Source of the DNA: an uncultured Acetatifactor sp.
GTDB taxonomy: Bacteria > Bacillota > Clostridia > Lachnospirales > Lachnospiraceae
Assembly (NCBI GenBank): GCA_910577185.1
Contig: CAJTLR010000010.1
Coordinates: forward strand, 1-25,297
Direction of reading: 5' to 3'
DNA: 25,297 nt
The notes below the pieces were generated by a model, which was not told the DNA's origin, made no database searches, and saw nothing but the letters and a program-made list of their open reading frames with translations. Below are positions 15,666 through 24,202 of this stretch, piece after piece (position 1 is the stretch's first letter; every line of letters begins with the position of its first letter). The translations under genes were made by a program, and so were the position numbers.

Positions 15666-17183
15666 ATGCGTTTAAAGAATCTACTGCGGAACAGCTTTTT
15701 TAGCTTACTTTCCCAATTTGCGTTAATCATAATCGGCTTTTTCAGCCAGCGTGTGGTGGTGATGACCATGGGAGAAAACCTGGTGGGCATGAACAGCGTT
15801 ATCTCCAATATTATCGCCATACTCTCCGTGTCGGAGCTGGGGATCGCTTCGGCCATCGCATACTATCTTTATGAAGCGCTGGCTGTCCGCGACGAAGCCA
15901 GGATTACATCCCTGATGAACCTGTACCGCAGAGCGTATGGCCTCTTTGCACTTGTCATAACTGCCACAGGACTCTGTGTCATGCCTTTTGTGCATGTTTT
16001 TCTGAAAGAAAACCGTTTTCCCATTGGCTATGTGCGCCTGATCTACTGTCTTTGGCTGGCGCGGACGGTATTGTCCTATCTGCTTTCCTATAAACGGTCT
16101 ATCCTGATTGCGGATCAGAAAGAATATATTGTCAGCATCGCCTCTACGGTTATGAACCTTCTGAACTATGGGATGATGATTGTGATTTTGAAAGTCTGGC
16201 AACATTATGTGCTGGCGCTTTCGCTGAATATCGTCATAGAAGCGATAATCAATATATGGATTAACATATATGTAAATAAAAAATATTCTTTTCTGAAAAA
16301 GAACAGGCAGGTGCCGGTGGAGAAGTCCATCACCAGAAGGCTTTTGGGCGACGTCAGAAATGTGTTTATTTCCAGACTTTCCTCCAAGCTTCTGGTATCC
16401 ACGGACAGTCTGATCATTTCCGGTTTTATCAGTGTGGCCGTGGTGGGGCGGTATGTCAACTACAGTATGATCATGCAGTCCGTCATGAATATCATGCTGG
16501 CCATATCCGATACCTTCCAGCCCATCATCGGCAATATGTTCACGGAAGGGAATAAGGAAAAGGATTACCAGGTGCTCAGACAGGTCACTTTTCTCTTTTT
16601 CCTGATGGCCGCGTTCTGTGCGGCCGGCCTGATGTCACTGACCACACGGTTTGTCACAGACTTCTGGCTGTCGGAAGAATATCGGCTCAGTACGGGGATT
16701 GTGGTGCTGTGTGTGATCAACTTTTGTCTGTTTCTCATGAGCCTTCCCACATCCATGATGATGCTGGCAGGCGGCATGTTTGAAAAAGAACGTAATATTT
16801 CGGTTTTGTATGCCGCGGCGAACCTGGCGACTTCCCTGCTTTTGGTAAAGCCAATGGGGATAGCGGGGGTTCTTCTGGGAACGTCAGTCTCCTACATAAC
16901 CCAGATTGTCTGCAGGATATATTTCTTTTTCCGGTATTATCTGCAGAAAAACAGCGCGGAATACATTGGGGACATGGTGCAGTATGGTGTCCTGATAACG
17001 ATGGAAACCATAGGCGTTTTCCATGTGGTGGGCAGAATATATGACGGGAGAAGTTTTGCCCGACTGATACTGGCAATATTGGCCTGTGTTATTCTGCCCA
17101 GCATCGTCAATCTGCTTCTTTTTATGAAAAGCTGGCGTCTGCGGAGCATTGTCCGCATGGTGAAAGGATTTATCCGCTTATAG
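15666..17183 (+). CDS. Wzx-like polysaccharide flippase (MOP/MATE superfamily)
   Basis: The 505-residue protein starts MRLKNLLRNSFFSLLSQF, typical of oligosaccharide flippases in Clostridia, and is hydrophobic along its length with about 12-14 transmembrane helices. Such proteins flip undecaprenyl-diphosphate-linked repeat units across the membrane. It opens the second + strand block. This protein and PelG are both of the MOP superfamily, but they show no obvious resemblance beyond membrane topology. The chosen ATG gives the standard N-terminus and has AAGGAA 13 bases upstream, a little far. In-frame starts at 15567 (GTG) and 15627 or 15633 (ATG) would add 11-33 polar residues and have no site. 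No Wzy-type polymerase gene is in the window. Confidence 0.8.
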   Translation: MRLKNLLRNSFFSLLSQFALIIIGFFSQRVVVMTMGENLVGMNSVISNIIAILSVSELGIASAIAYYLYEALAVRDEARITSLMNLYRRAYGLFALVITATGLCVMPFVHVFLKENRFPIGYVRLIYCLWLARTVLSYLLSYKRSILIADQKEYIVSIASTVMNLLNYGMMIVILKVWQHYVLALSLNIVIEAIINIWINIYVNKKYSFLKKNRQVPVEKSITRRLLGDVRNVFISRLSSKLLVSTDSLIISGFISVAVVGRYVNYSMIMQSVMNIMLAISDTFQPIIGNMFTEGNKEKDYQVLRQVTFLFFLMAAFCAAGLMSLTTRFVTDFWLSEEYRLSTGIVVLCVINFCLFLMSLPTSMMMLAGGMFEKERNISVLYAAANLATSLLLVKPMGIAGVLLGTSVSYITQIVCRIYFFFRYYLQKNSAEYIGDMVQYGVLITMETIGVFHVVGRIYDGRSFARLILAILACVILPSIVNLLLFMKSWRLRSIVRMVKGFIRL

Positions 17184-17213
17184 GTACAGACGGTTCCAGG
17201 AGGGGTATAGGGG

Positions 17214-17242
17214 CCTGCCAATATGCAAAATGGCATGGCAGG
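17214..17242 (+). repeat. Inverted repeat / leader hairpin before the GT4 gene
   Basis: CCTGCCA (17214-17220) pairs perfectly with TGGCAGG (17236-17242). Inside it TGC pairs with GCA around a loop of about 6 bases, with a 3-base bulge on the left arm. No run of T follows, so it is not a normal intrinsic terminator. It lies in the 79-base gap between the flippase and the GT4 gene, ending about 7 bases before the ribosome binding site, so it could influence mRNA stability or translation. Confidence 0.4.
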
Positions 17243-17262
17243 TATTATGGAGATCAATCAAT

Positions 17263-18345
17263 ATGACAAATATCTGTTTTTTTTCGGGCGATATTACCAG
17301 AGGCGGCGGAACGGAAAAGGTTTCTACCATGATTGCGAATGCCCTTGCCGGGCAGGGAAAGTACCGCATCCTGGTTTTAAGCCTGGTGGAACAGTCAGGG
17401 GCGCTTTTCTTTGAACTCCACAGCGACATAAAACATTATGCGCTTGGGGACAGATGGATAACGCCCGGCCCGGGATATCTCAAGATCATCCCAAAGCTCC
17501 GCCGCTTTGTGGAAGAGCAGAAAATTGACGTGCTCATCGACATAGACATTGTGCTTGACGTGCTTTCCATACCGGCAGTCCGGAAGCTGGATGTAAAAAT
17601 CATTTCATGGGAGCATTTTAACTATAAGTATGAAATGAGATCATGGTACAGACGCCAGATCTTAAGGTACTCTGTCCGGCGTTCGGATTATATCGTCACA
17701 CTGACAGAAGAAGACAGAGAAACATATATGAAGAAAACGGGACGGAATCAAAACATATGTACGATTCACAATCCCATCCAGGAGGCTGCCCGCCGTCCTG
17801 ATGTCAAAAAGGAAAAGTGGCTGATTACGGTGGGACATCTGATTAGGAGAAAGGGAACGGATTATCTGACGGAAGTGGCCCTGCGGGTTTTGGAGCAGTG
17901 TCCGGACTGGAAATGGCTGGTGGTAGGTTCCGGGGAAGAATCTGTTTTCCTGGAGAAGTTCATTGAGAAACATCAGCTGACCGGACGGATGATTTTGACC
18001 GGGCGGACGGAGGACGTGAATGCTTATCTGGAAAAATCCCAGATCTATGTAATGACTTCCCGGTCGGAAGGGCTTCCCATGTGTCTGCTGGAAGCAAAAG
18101 CACTCTGCATTCCCAGTGTCAGCTTTGATATCCAGACAGGACCTAAGGAAATCATTGAAGACGGAATAAACGGATACCTGATACCCCCTTTCGATTGTGA
18201 AGAGATGGCAGAAAAGCTCAAACTGCTTATTTACGACGAAGACTTGCGCGCCGAGTTCACAAAACATGCGCACTCCCAGATAGATAAATTCCGTCTGGAG
18301 AATATCGTAAATAGCTGGAACCAGATATTAAAGGCGGTTCTTTAG
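17263..18345 (+). CDS. GT4 family glycosyltransferase
   Basis: The 360-residue protein has the GT-B layout: SGDITRGGGTEKV near the N-terminus for the acceptor side, then LITVGHLIRRKGTDYL opening the donor domain. The EX7E motif follows in RSEGLPMCLLEAK and then the FDIQTGPKEIIEDGINGYL loop. This loop is common in GT4 galactosyl- and N-acetylhexosaminyl-transferases of capsule loci, but the sugar cannot be decided. It acts in the cytosol on lipid-linked repeat units. The ATG at 17263 has GGAGA 9 bases upstream. An in-frame GTG/ATG region from 17230 overlaps the hairpin and lacks a site. The gene lies 40 bases before the FrhB-like gene. Confidence 0.85.
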   Translation: MTNICFFSGDITRGGGTEKVSTMIANALAGQGKYRILVLSLVEQSGALFFELHSDIKHYALGDRWITPGPGYLKIIPKLRRFVEEQKIDVLIDIDIVLDVLSIPAVRKLDVKIISWEHFNYKYEMRSWYRRQILRYSVRRSDYIVTLTEEDRETYMKKTGRNQNICTIHNPIQEAARRPDVKKEKWLITVGHLIRRKGTDYLTEVALRVLEQCPDWKWLVVGSGEESVFLEKFIEKHQLTGRMILTGRTEDVNAYLEKSQIYVMTSRSEGLPMCLLEAKALCIPSVSFDIQTGPKEIIEDGINGYLIPPFDCEEMAEKLKLLIYDEDLRAEFTKHAHSQIDKFRLENIVNSWNQILKAVL

Positions 18346-18385
18346 AAAACAGGCGGTACAAATAGAGGGCAGGAAGGGGAGGGGT

Positions 18386-19534
18386 ATGGACTTATATTCG
18401 GAGAAAAAAGAATGCTGCGGCTGCGGGGCCTGCGCCGATGTCTGCCCGGTCCGTGCAATTGCCATGACGCCGGACGGGGAAGGATTCTGCTATCCGGAGG
18501 CCGACCCGGATAAGTGTCTGAACTGCGGACGGTGCGAACAGGTATGCCCTATAAAAAAATTTTCGGAAGCCGGACCTTTTCCAGGAAGCGGGGATTTGGC
18601 TTCAGCCAGACATTATTATGGCGTACAGGCCAGGGACCGGCAGATCCGGTATGCCAGTTCTTCCGGAGGGATATTCCCGATTCTGGCAGAATATGTGCTC
18701 CGGCATCAGGGAATCGTCTGCGGAGCCGCCTATGATGAGGAGATGAGGGTGGTACACAGGGAAGCCCGGAGCATGGAAGAGCTGGATAAAATCAAGAAAA
18801 CAAAATATGTCCAAAGCACTCTGGACGGTATGTACCGCAGCGTGGAAGGACAGCTGAAGGAGGGACGCCGGGTACTGTTCTGCGGAACACCCTGCCAGAC
18901 ACATGCCCTGAAGCTTTTTTTAAACAGACCTTATCCGAACCTGCTTCTGGCTGACCTGATCTGCTATGGGGTCCCATCCCCGGGTATCTGGCATTCCTAT
19001 GTGAGATATCTGGAACGGAAGCACAAAGGAAAAATGACGGATTTTTCGTTCCGGGACAAGAGAAAAAAAGATAACGGCCATTGCCGGGCCTATACCGTTG
19101 CCGGAGCGGAATATACGGACCCTTTGGACAGGGATATCTATTGCAGGATGTATTTTGGGAATTACATGCTGCGGCCCTCCTGCCATACCTGCAGATACTG
19201 TACCACGGACAGGGAAAGCGATTTTACCATAGGTGATTTCTGGGGAATCGGGAAAGTGAGACCGGATATGGACGATGGCTTTGGGACTTCCGTGGTGATT
19301 CTTCACACAAAGAAGGCGGAGGCGGTCTGGGGAGAGATAAAGGATGAACTATCCTGGTTTGCCTGCAAAAGGGAGGAGATTCTTCAGCCAAGACTGCAGA
19401 CTCCCACTGCCAGGGCAAAAAGGAGAGGGCTGTACATGGCCGCGTATCGGATTCTGCCCTTCTCCGTATTTTTGTCATTGTTTGGGGGACTGGCATCCTG
19501 TATGGAATATGCGGGAAGGTTCAGACGAAAATAA
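18386..19534 (+). CDS. FrhB-like iron-sulfur flavoprotein (coenzyme F420 hydrogenase/dehydrogenase beta-subunit family)
   Basis: The 382-residue protein begins with two [4Fe-4S] ferredoxin motifs: C10-x2-C13-x2-C16-x3-C20 and C44-x2-C47-x2-C50-x3-C54. The FrhB N- and C-terminal domains follow, with SSSGG (91-95), LFCGTPCQ (164-171), a C266-x2-C269-x2-C272 cluster and TIGDFWG (281-287). Members of this family in Clostridia and Bacteroides polysaccharide loci occur beside pyruvyltransferase-like genes, as here, and probably do redox chemistry on a sugar or lipid intermediate. Their exact reaction is not established. The bacterium is unlikely to use F420 itself; flavin is the probable cofactor. 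A very strong AGGGGAGGGG site precedes the ATG. Confidence 0.85.
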   Translation: MDLYSEKKECCGCGACADVCPVRAIAMTPDGEGFCYPEADPDKCLNCGRCEQVCPIKKFSEAGPFPGSGDLASARHYYGVQARDRQIRYASSSGGIFPILAEYVLRHQGIVCGAAYDEEMRVVHREARSMEELDKIKKTKYVQSTLDGMYRSVEGQLKEGRRVLFCGTPCQTHALKLFLNRPYPNLLLADLICYGVPSPGIWHSYVRYLERKHKGKMTDFSFRDKRKKDNGHCRAYTVAGAEYTDPLDRDIYCRMYFGNYMLRPSCHTCRYCTTDRESDFTIGDFWGIGKVRPDMDDGFGTSVVILHTKKAEAVWGEIKDELSWFACKREEILQPRLQTPTARAKRRGLYMAAYRILPFSVFLSLFGGLASCMEYAGRFRRK

Positions 19535-19570
19535 AAGTGCCGGAATCATGGAAAAACAGGGGGACATCAT

Positions 19571-20179
19571 ATGTTAAACAGAGTGAAAGACATAGAATGG
19601 AAAATATATAAACTGCGCAGAAGACACCGACTGAAGAATCGGGATTTCACGATTATCGCATCCAACTGCAACGGATGTTTCATGTATTATGACATGAATC
19701 TTCCGTTTTTATCTCCTACAGTCAATATTGCCATGGATATGAACGATTTTGTTGAGATGGCAGAGAACCTGCCCTGGTACATGGAACAGCAATTTGAGAA
19801 AATTGAGACACCGGCGGGAACCTGCCCGGCAGGACTTTTGGGAGCGCTGAGAATCAATTTTATTCATTACGACAGTTTTGAGGAAGGGGTCCGGAAATGG
19901 GAGGAAAGAAAAAAACGGATTAACTGGGATAATCTGTTTCTTGTGGGAACCGAAAAGGATGGCTGTACCTACGAAACCATCCGTCGCTTTGACTGTCTGC
20001 CTTATAAAAATAAAGTGATTTTTACCCATGTGGAATATCCGGAATTTTCGTCTGCTTATTACATCAGGGGATTCGAGGAGAAAGAGGAGCTGGGGGTGCT
20101 GATTTCCTATAAAAATCAGTTCCGGAAGCGGCGCTATCTGGACGATTTTGATTATGTGGATTTTTTGAATCATGCCTGA
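19571..20179 (+). CDS. DUF1919 exopolysaccharide-locus protein
   Basis: The 202-residue protein has the DUF1919 pattern: FTIIASNCNGCFMYYD (27-42), a PFLSPTVN motif (46-53), a Gly-rich central stretch, and LFLVGTEKDGCT followed by KVIFTHVEYPEF. The family is cytosolic and probably enzymatic, found in capsule and exopolysaccharide clusters, often near FrhB-like and pyruvyltransferase-like genes; it has no proven activity. GGGGG lies 7-8 bases before the ATG. The stop overlaps an in-frame alternative start of the ABC transporter gene. Confidence 0.8.
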   Translation: MLNRVKDIEWKIYKLRRRHRLKNRDFTIIASNCNGCFMYYDMNLPFLSPTVNIAMDMNDFVEMAENLPWYMEQQFEKIETPAGTCPAGLLGALRINFIHYDSFEEGVRKWEERKKRINWDNLFLVGTEKDGCTYETIRRFDCLPYKNKVIFTHVEYPEFSSAYYIRGFEEKEELGVLISYKNQFRKRRYLDDFDYVDFLNHA

Positions 20180-20188
20180 AAAGGAATC

Positions 20189-20193
20189 GGAGG
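20189..20193 (+). promoter_or_regulatory. Ribosome binding site GGAGG that favours the start at 20202
   Basis: GGAGG is 8 bases before the ATG at 20202. The in-frame ATG at 20172 overlaps the DUF1919 stop but has no site close enough and would add ten polar residues. Confidence 0.55.
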
Positions 20194-20201
20194 ACGCGGC
20201 T

Positions 20202-21905
20202 ATGCTGGAAATGTTTCGTTATCTGACCGGGATACTGGAACCGGAAGAAAGAAAAATATGCAAAGTATACACTGTCCTCAGTCTGGTCAGCCCGGTTGTG
20301 GATATTTTCAGTTTTTCGGTGCTGATTTATATTATCAACAGGGCTGTCCGTGAAAATCAGGCCTCGGAGGGGCTGGTTGCCGTCACAATATGTATGACAG
20401 GGCTTTCTTTCCTGAAATGCGTTTTCGAACTGTATAAAAACAAAGTTTCCAGCCGTCTTGTCTATGACGGCGCACAGAAGCTGTCCATGAAAATCTATGA
20501 GACACTGGTCAGGGAGGATTTGACGGAACACAATGGAAAGAGTGCCATGCAGGCCATGACCATGGTGCGCCAGGACACCACAGGCTGCATTCAGATTATT
20601 GAGGGCTGTATCAGTGTATTCGTGAATGGCATCACTCTGGCGGGATATGCCCTCATTCTTGTTTATGTTTCAAAATGGGCGGGGGCAGGAAGCAGTGCTG
20701 CGCTGGCAGTGCTCATGTGGTGGATTTATTCCCGCACACGGGCAAGGATGACGGCTTATGGGGAAAAGAGCCGGGAGTATTCTATCAGGGCAAATTCACG
20801 GATATCCATTGCGTATGGTTCTTTCAAGGAGATGAAGATAGACGACAGGGCTTCCTTTGTCCTGGAAAAATACAGGGAAGCCAGCCGGAAGTATGCGAAA
20901 ATACAGGGGGAGTTTAAATATAAAAGCAGCAGTATCAGCATTATCCTGCAGAATTCTGTTATGGCAGCACTGTTTATGATTCTTGCGGTCATCCTGTTGT
21001 TCCGGTCAGACCTGACGGCGGTTCTGGCCCCGGTGACAGTATATATTACGGCCCTGGCCAGAATGCTGCCCATGGCATACAATGTCATACTGGGACTGCA
21101 CAATATAGAATTTGCCCGGAAACCTTACGCCGCGTTGAAGGAATGTGTGGCAAGGTATGAGGAGATCAGGGCGGCGGAAAGGCGAAAAGAAAGTCTGCGT
21201 CTGAAGAACCTTACCTTTCAAAAGGGTATTTCCGTCCGGAACCTGACTTTTGGGTACCGGGAGAACATGAAAATATTTGAAGACGTATCCGTAGATATTC
21301 CGCCCGGCTGTTCCATTGCCGTTATCGGGGCATCGGGAGCGGGAAAAACTACTTTTGTGGACCTGCTGCTGGGATTGCTGAAGCCCTGGGAAGGCCATGT
21401 ATTTTTTGATGATTATGATATTGTAACCGGCAGGGATGGGGATGGCCCCTGCAGGGCGGATATGGGGGGACTGGTGAGCTATATTCCCCAGACGGTGTTT
21501 CTGAACGGGGAGACAGTCCGGAATAATGTGGCCTTTTTTGAGGAGGAGGCGGGAATTGATGATGAACGTGTGATGGAATGCCTGAAATGCGCCCAGATCT
21601 GGGAAGATGTGGTAAAAATGCCACATGGCGTCCATACCGTGATTGGCGAGAGCGGAACCGTGGTCTCGGGAGGACAGCGCCAGAGGATTGCCCTGGCAAG
21701 GGCACTTTATAAGGATTTCAGTATTCTGGTTATGGATGAGGCCACCGCAGCCCTGGACATGGAGACGGAAAAGGCCGTCATTGATTCCATCCGGCATATC
21801 AGAGGAAACAAAACCCTGCTTATGGTGACGCATCATATGAGTCTGGCCAGCGAATGCGATGTGATATATAAGATTGAGGACAGGAAAATTCTGCGGGTGA
21901 AATAA
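20202..21905 (+). CDS. ABC exporter half-transporter, PglK-like glycolipid flippase
   Basis: The 567-residue protein has an N-terminal six-helix transmembrane domain (about 20-310) fused to an ATPase domain (about 335-567). The ATPase has Walker A GASGAGKTT (376-384), the Q-loop in YIPQ (Q430), the signature VSGGQRQR (488-495), Walker B ILVMDEATAALD (508-519) and the H-loop in MVTHH (around 544). It should work as a homodimer. In a glycosyltransferase cluster the closest role is a PglK/MsbA-like flippase for lipid-linked oligosaccharide. Its substrate could overlap with that of the Wzx-like flippase upstream. The stop and a GT2 start codon at 21905 overlap by one base, although I prefer the GT2 start at 21947. 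Confidence 0.85.
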   Translation: MLEMFRYLTGILEPEERKICKVYTVLSLVSPVVDIFSFSVLIYIINRAVRENQASEGLVAVTICMTGLSFLKCVFELYKNKVSSRLVYDGAQKLSMKIYETLVREDLTEHNGKSAMQAMTMVRQDTTGCIQIIEGCISVFVNGITLAGYALILVYVSKWAGAGSSAALAVLMWWIYSRTRARMTAYGEKSREYSIRANSRISIAYGSFKEMKIDDRASFVLEKYREASRKYAKIQGEFKYKSSSISIILQNSVMAALFMILAVILLFRSDLTAVLAPVTVYITALARMLPMAYNVILGLHNIEFARKPYAALKECVARYEEIRAAERRKESLRLKNLTFQKGISVRNLTFGYRENMKIFEDVSVDIPPGCSIAVIGASGAGKTTFVDLLLGLLKPWEGHVFFDDYDIVTGRDGDGPCRADMGGLVSYIPQTVFLNGETVRNNVAFFEEEAGIDDERVMECLKCAQIWEDVVKMPHGVHTVIGESGTVVSGGQRQRIALARALYKDFSILVMDEATAALDMETEKAVIDSIRHIRGNKTLLMVTHHMSLASECDVIYKIEDRKILRVK

Positions 21906-21946
21906 TGGGGGGAGAACCAGGGGTGCAGACAGGAGAGGAAATTTTT

Positions 21947-22960
21947 ATGTGTAAGATATCAGTGATCATTCCCATGTACAATGCGGAATCTTACATCAGG
22001 CAGTGTATTCGGTCTGTAATCGGGCAGACCTACCGGAATCTGGAAATTCTGGTGATAGATGACGGGTCCACTGACGGCAGTCCCGGGATCTGCAGACAAT
22101 TCAGCCTGGCAGACAGCCGTGTCCGGCTTTACAGACAGGAAAACGGCGGTGTTTCCCGGGCGCGGAATTACGGGCTGGATATTGCCTCAGGAGAATATAT
22201 TTTTTTCCTGGACAGTGATGACGCAATTCATCCGCTTCTGCTGGAGGAGATGATGGGGCAGGTGCAGACACAGCGGGCCCGGATGGTCTTTTGTGATTGC
22301 GCCAGAATGGACAGCCTTCTGCTGGAGGACACGATGGACAGCGTATCGGCGGAGGATGAGAGACCCGGCTGGCTCACCGCGGAAGGCGCCGGGGCAGAGG
22401 AATGGTTTCATATAACCTATACCAAAGAATTGTCGGGGATCTGCGGACTGATCAGCAGAGCCTGTATCGGGAAGTTAAGATTTGAGGAAGGCCTGGCCAT
22501 TGGGGAGGATACCTTATTTATGTACCGGATGTTCCGTAAGCAGCTGCGGACGGCATACTCCCCCTGCGCCTGGTACTATTACCGTATGGATCCGGAAAGT
22601 GCAAGTCATGTTGCGAACAGATGTTTGCACGGGCAATGTTTTGTATGCCACATGATGATAAGAGACAGTGAGTATCAGGAGGGGGACTATAGGTTTGCGC
22701 TGAGATGGGAAGAGCGCTTAATAGCCCGGATCAGACAGCAATATGCAAACTGCAGAAAGCAAAGAGACGAAAAGGGCTGTGAAGAATTAAGGGAAATTGC
22801 TGCCGGGGAGAGAAAAAGCCCCCTATACCGGTCGCTTGGGTTCAGCAGAAGATTTCTGTTGGGCTGCTGTTTTGTGTGTTATCCGGTATCCGTTCTGCTG
22901 GACCGCATGGATATCAGACTGTGGAAATGGAAGGAGGCCATTCGGAATGGAAGAAAATAA
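21947..22960 (+). CDS. GT2 family glycosyltransferase
   Basis: The 337-residue protein has a GT-A fold: VIIPMYNAESYI (6-17), VIDDGSTDGS (36-45), the DXD motif in FLDSDD (87-92), and a GEDTLFMYRMF block near residue 190 as in EpsH/WcaA-like enzymes. A hydrophobic stretch near the C-terminus (about 300-318) may tether it to the membrane. It transfers a sugar in an inverting reaction; donor unknown. The ATG at 21947 has an AGGAGAGGA site about 8 bases upstream. The ATG at 21905 would add 14 residues with no family support. The last 14 bases overlap the pyruvyltransferase-like gene. Confidence 0.85.
   Translation: MCKISVIIPMYNAESYIRQCIRSVIGQTYRNLEILVIDDGSTDGSPGICRQFSLADSRVRLYRQENGGVSRARNYGLDIASGEYIFFLDSDDAIHPLLLEEMMGQVQTQRARMVFCDCARMDSLLLEDTMDSVSAEDERPGWLTAEGAGAEEWFHITYTKELSGICGLISRACIGKLRFEEGLAIGEDTLFMYRMFRKQLRTAYSPCAWYYYRMDPESASHVANRCLHGQCFVCHMMIRDSEYQEGDYRFALRWEERLIARIRQQYANCRKQRDEKGCEELREIAAGERKSPLYRSLGFSRRFLLGCCFVCYPVSVLLDRMDIRLWKWKEAIRNGRK
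22931..22937 (+). promoter_or_regulatory. Ribosome binding site AAGGAGG that fixes the start at 22947
   Basis: A perfect AAGGAGG inside the end of the GT2 gene lies 9 bases before the ATG at 22947. The reading frame is open for another 150 bases upstream, but those codons run antiparallel to the logic of the family N-terminus and overlap the GT2 gene. Confidence 0.7.
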
Positions 22961-24113
22961 TGCGGATATAGGAATCCTGACATTTCACTGCGCGGATAAT
23001 TTCGGCGCCATGCTTCAGGCGTATGGACTAAAAAAATATTTGTGTGACAAGGGGATGCAGGCGGAAGTGATCCGTTATGAACCTTTTTTCATGACGGGAA
23101 GGCACTGGTTCATTCCCTATACGCCCCGGGAGGATAAAACAGGGAGAAAATGGTACGGATGGATTCTCCGGGATGCTTTGGGAGGAATGAAGACAAATCT
23201 GGAGAGATGGGGGATTTTCCGGAAACGGCGCTTCCATATGAGAAAGTTCAGAGAAAATTACCTGATTGACAGGAAGCGGCATAAGATATTGTTTCCGGGA
23301 GGGATGAAATATCTTCCGTATACGTATTATATCGTGGGCAGTGACCAAATCTGGAACCCTGAAATTACCTGCGGACTGCGGGAGGTTTATTTTGGCGCTT
23401 TCCGGAACAGGAAAAAGAAAAGGGTTATTGCGTATGGGGCGAGTATGGGCGGCACAGGGCTTGGATCCCGGTATGACGAAGAGTTTTCACGCCTGATACA
23501 ATACCTGGATGTGGTTTCCCTGCGGGAAGAGGCGGCAATCCCATATCTGAAAAGATTTTATGAAAGAGATGTGACGGCTGTTCTGGATCCGGTATTTCTC
23601 CCGGGAAGAGACGCTTTCCGGAAGATAGAAAAAAAGCCGGGGAGGAAACATTATATTCTGGTTTATATCACGGAGAGAAACCGGGATTTAGCAGAATATG
23701 TCCAAAAGCTGTCCCGTGAGAAGGGACTGGCGGTCATAGAACTGTGCACGAGCTGGCTGACGGCAGAAGCCGGATTTGAAGTGGATTTTACGGCGGGCCC
23801 GGCAGAATTCCTGGGCTATATTGATGAAGCGGATTATGTGGTATCCAATTCGTTTCATGTGGTTGCGTTTTCCATCATTTTCCGGAAAAAATTTCTGGCT
23901 TTTGTACATAGCAGCAGAGGGACCAGGATCCGGAATATTCTGCAGATTCACGGTCTCGGGGACCGATTATGCGGACATGGCGCCGATATTGATGCGTTTG
24001 TGGACTGGAAGGACGTGGAGAGAAAGACGGAGGAAAAAGTCCGGGAAGCAAAAGCCTTTCTCCTTGAAAATGTCACCGGGCAGCATGGCGGCAGGGAGGA
24101 AAGCCGGGAGTGA
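22947..24113 (+). CDS. Polysaccharide pyruvyltransferase family protein
   Basis: The 388-residue protein has the family pattern: ILTFHCADNFGAMLQAYGLK near the start, YIVGSDQIWNPE in the middle, AYGASMG, a SLREEAAIPYL block, TAVLDPVFL and a C-terminal DYVVSNSFHVVAFSII. This is the CsaB/WcaK-like GT-B-fold family, which transfers pyruvate from phosphoenolpyruvate onto sugar residues to make acidic ketals. Relatives in gut Clostridia often sit beside FrhB-like genes, as here. Some members may instead transfer a sugar, so the pyruvyl activity is inferred. The gene overlaps the previous GT2 gene by 14 bases. Confidence 0.82.
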   Translation: MEENNADIGILTFHCADNFGAMLQAYGLKKYLCDKGMQAEVIRYEPFFMTGRHWFIPYTPREDKTGRKWYGWILRDALGGMKTNLERWGIFRKRRFHMRKFRENYLIDRKRHKILFPGGMKYLPYTYYIVGSDQIWNPEITCGLREVYFGAFRNRKKKRVIAYGASMGGTGLGSRYDEEFSRLIQYLDVVSLREEAAIPYLKRFYERDVTAVLDPVFLPGRDAFRKIEKKPGRKHYILVYITERNRDLAEYVQKLSREKGLAVIELCTSWLTAEAGFEVDFTAGPAEFLGYIDEADYVVSNSFHVVAFSIIFRKKFLAFVHSSRGTRIRNILQIHGLGDRLCGHGADIDAFVDWKDVERKTEEKVREAKAFLLENVTGQHGGREESRE

Positions 24114-24202
24114 AAAAGAAGACAGAGTATTGATAAAGGAAGACTGTATCCGTAAAGAATGAAGGATTTCAGCCGAAAAATATAAATGAGGTGAATTGAC
24201 AT

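Noticed and set aside
21006..21836. Minus-strand open frame of 276 codons opposite the ABC transporter
   Set aside because: It lies antisense to the ATPase domain with intact Walker A, signature and Walker B motifs.
24130..24158. Promoter TTGATA-N17-TAAAGA before the last GT2 gene
   Set aside because: The -10 box matches consensus at only 3 of 6 positions and the gap is short enough for read-through from the gene upstream.
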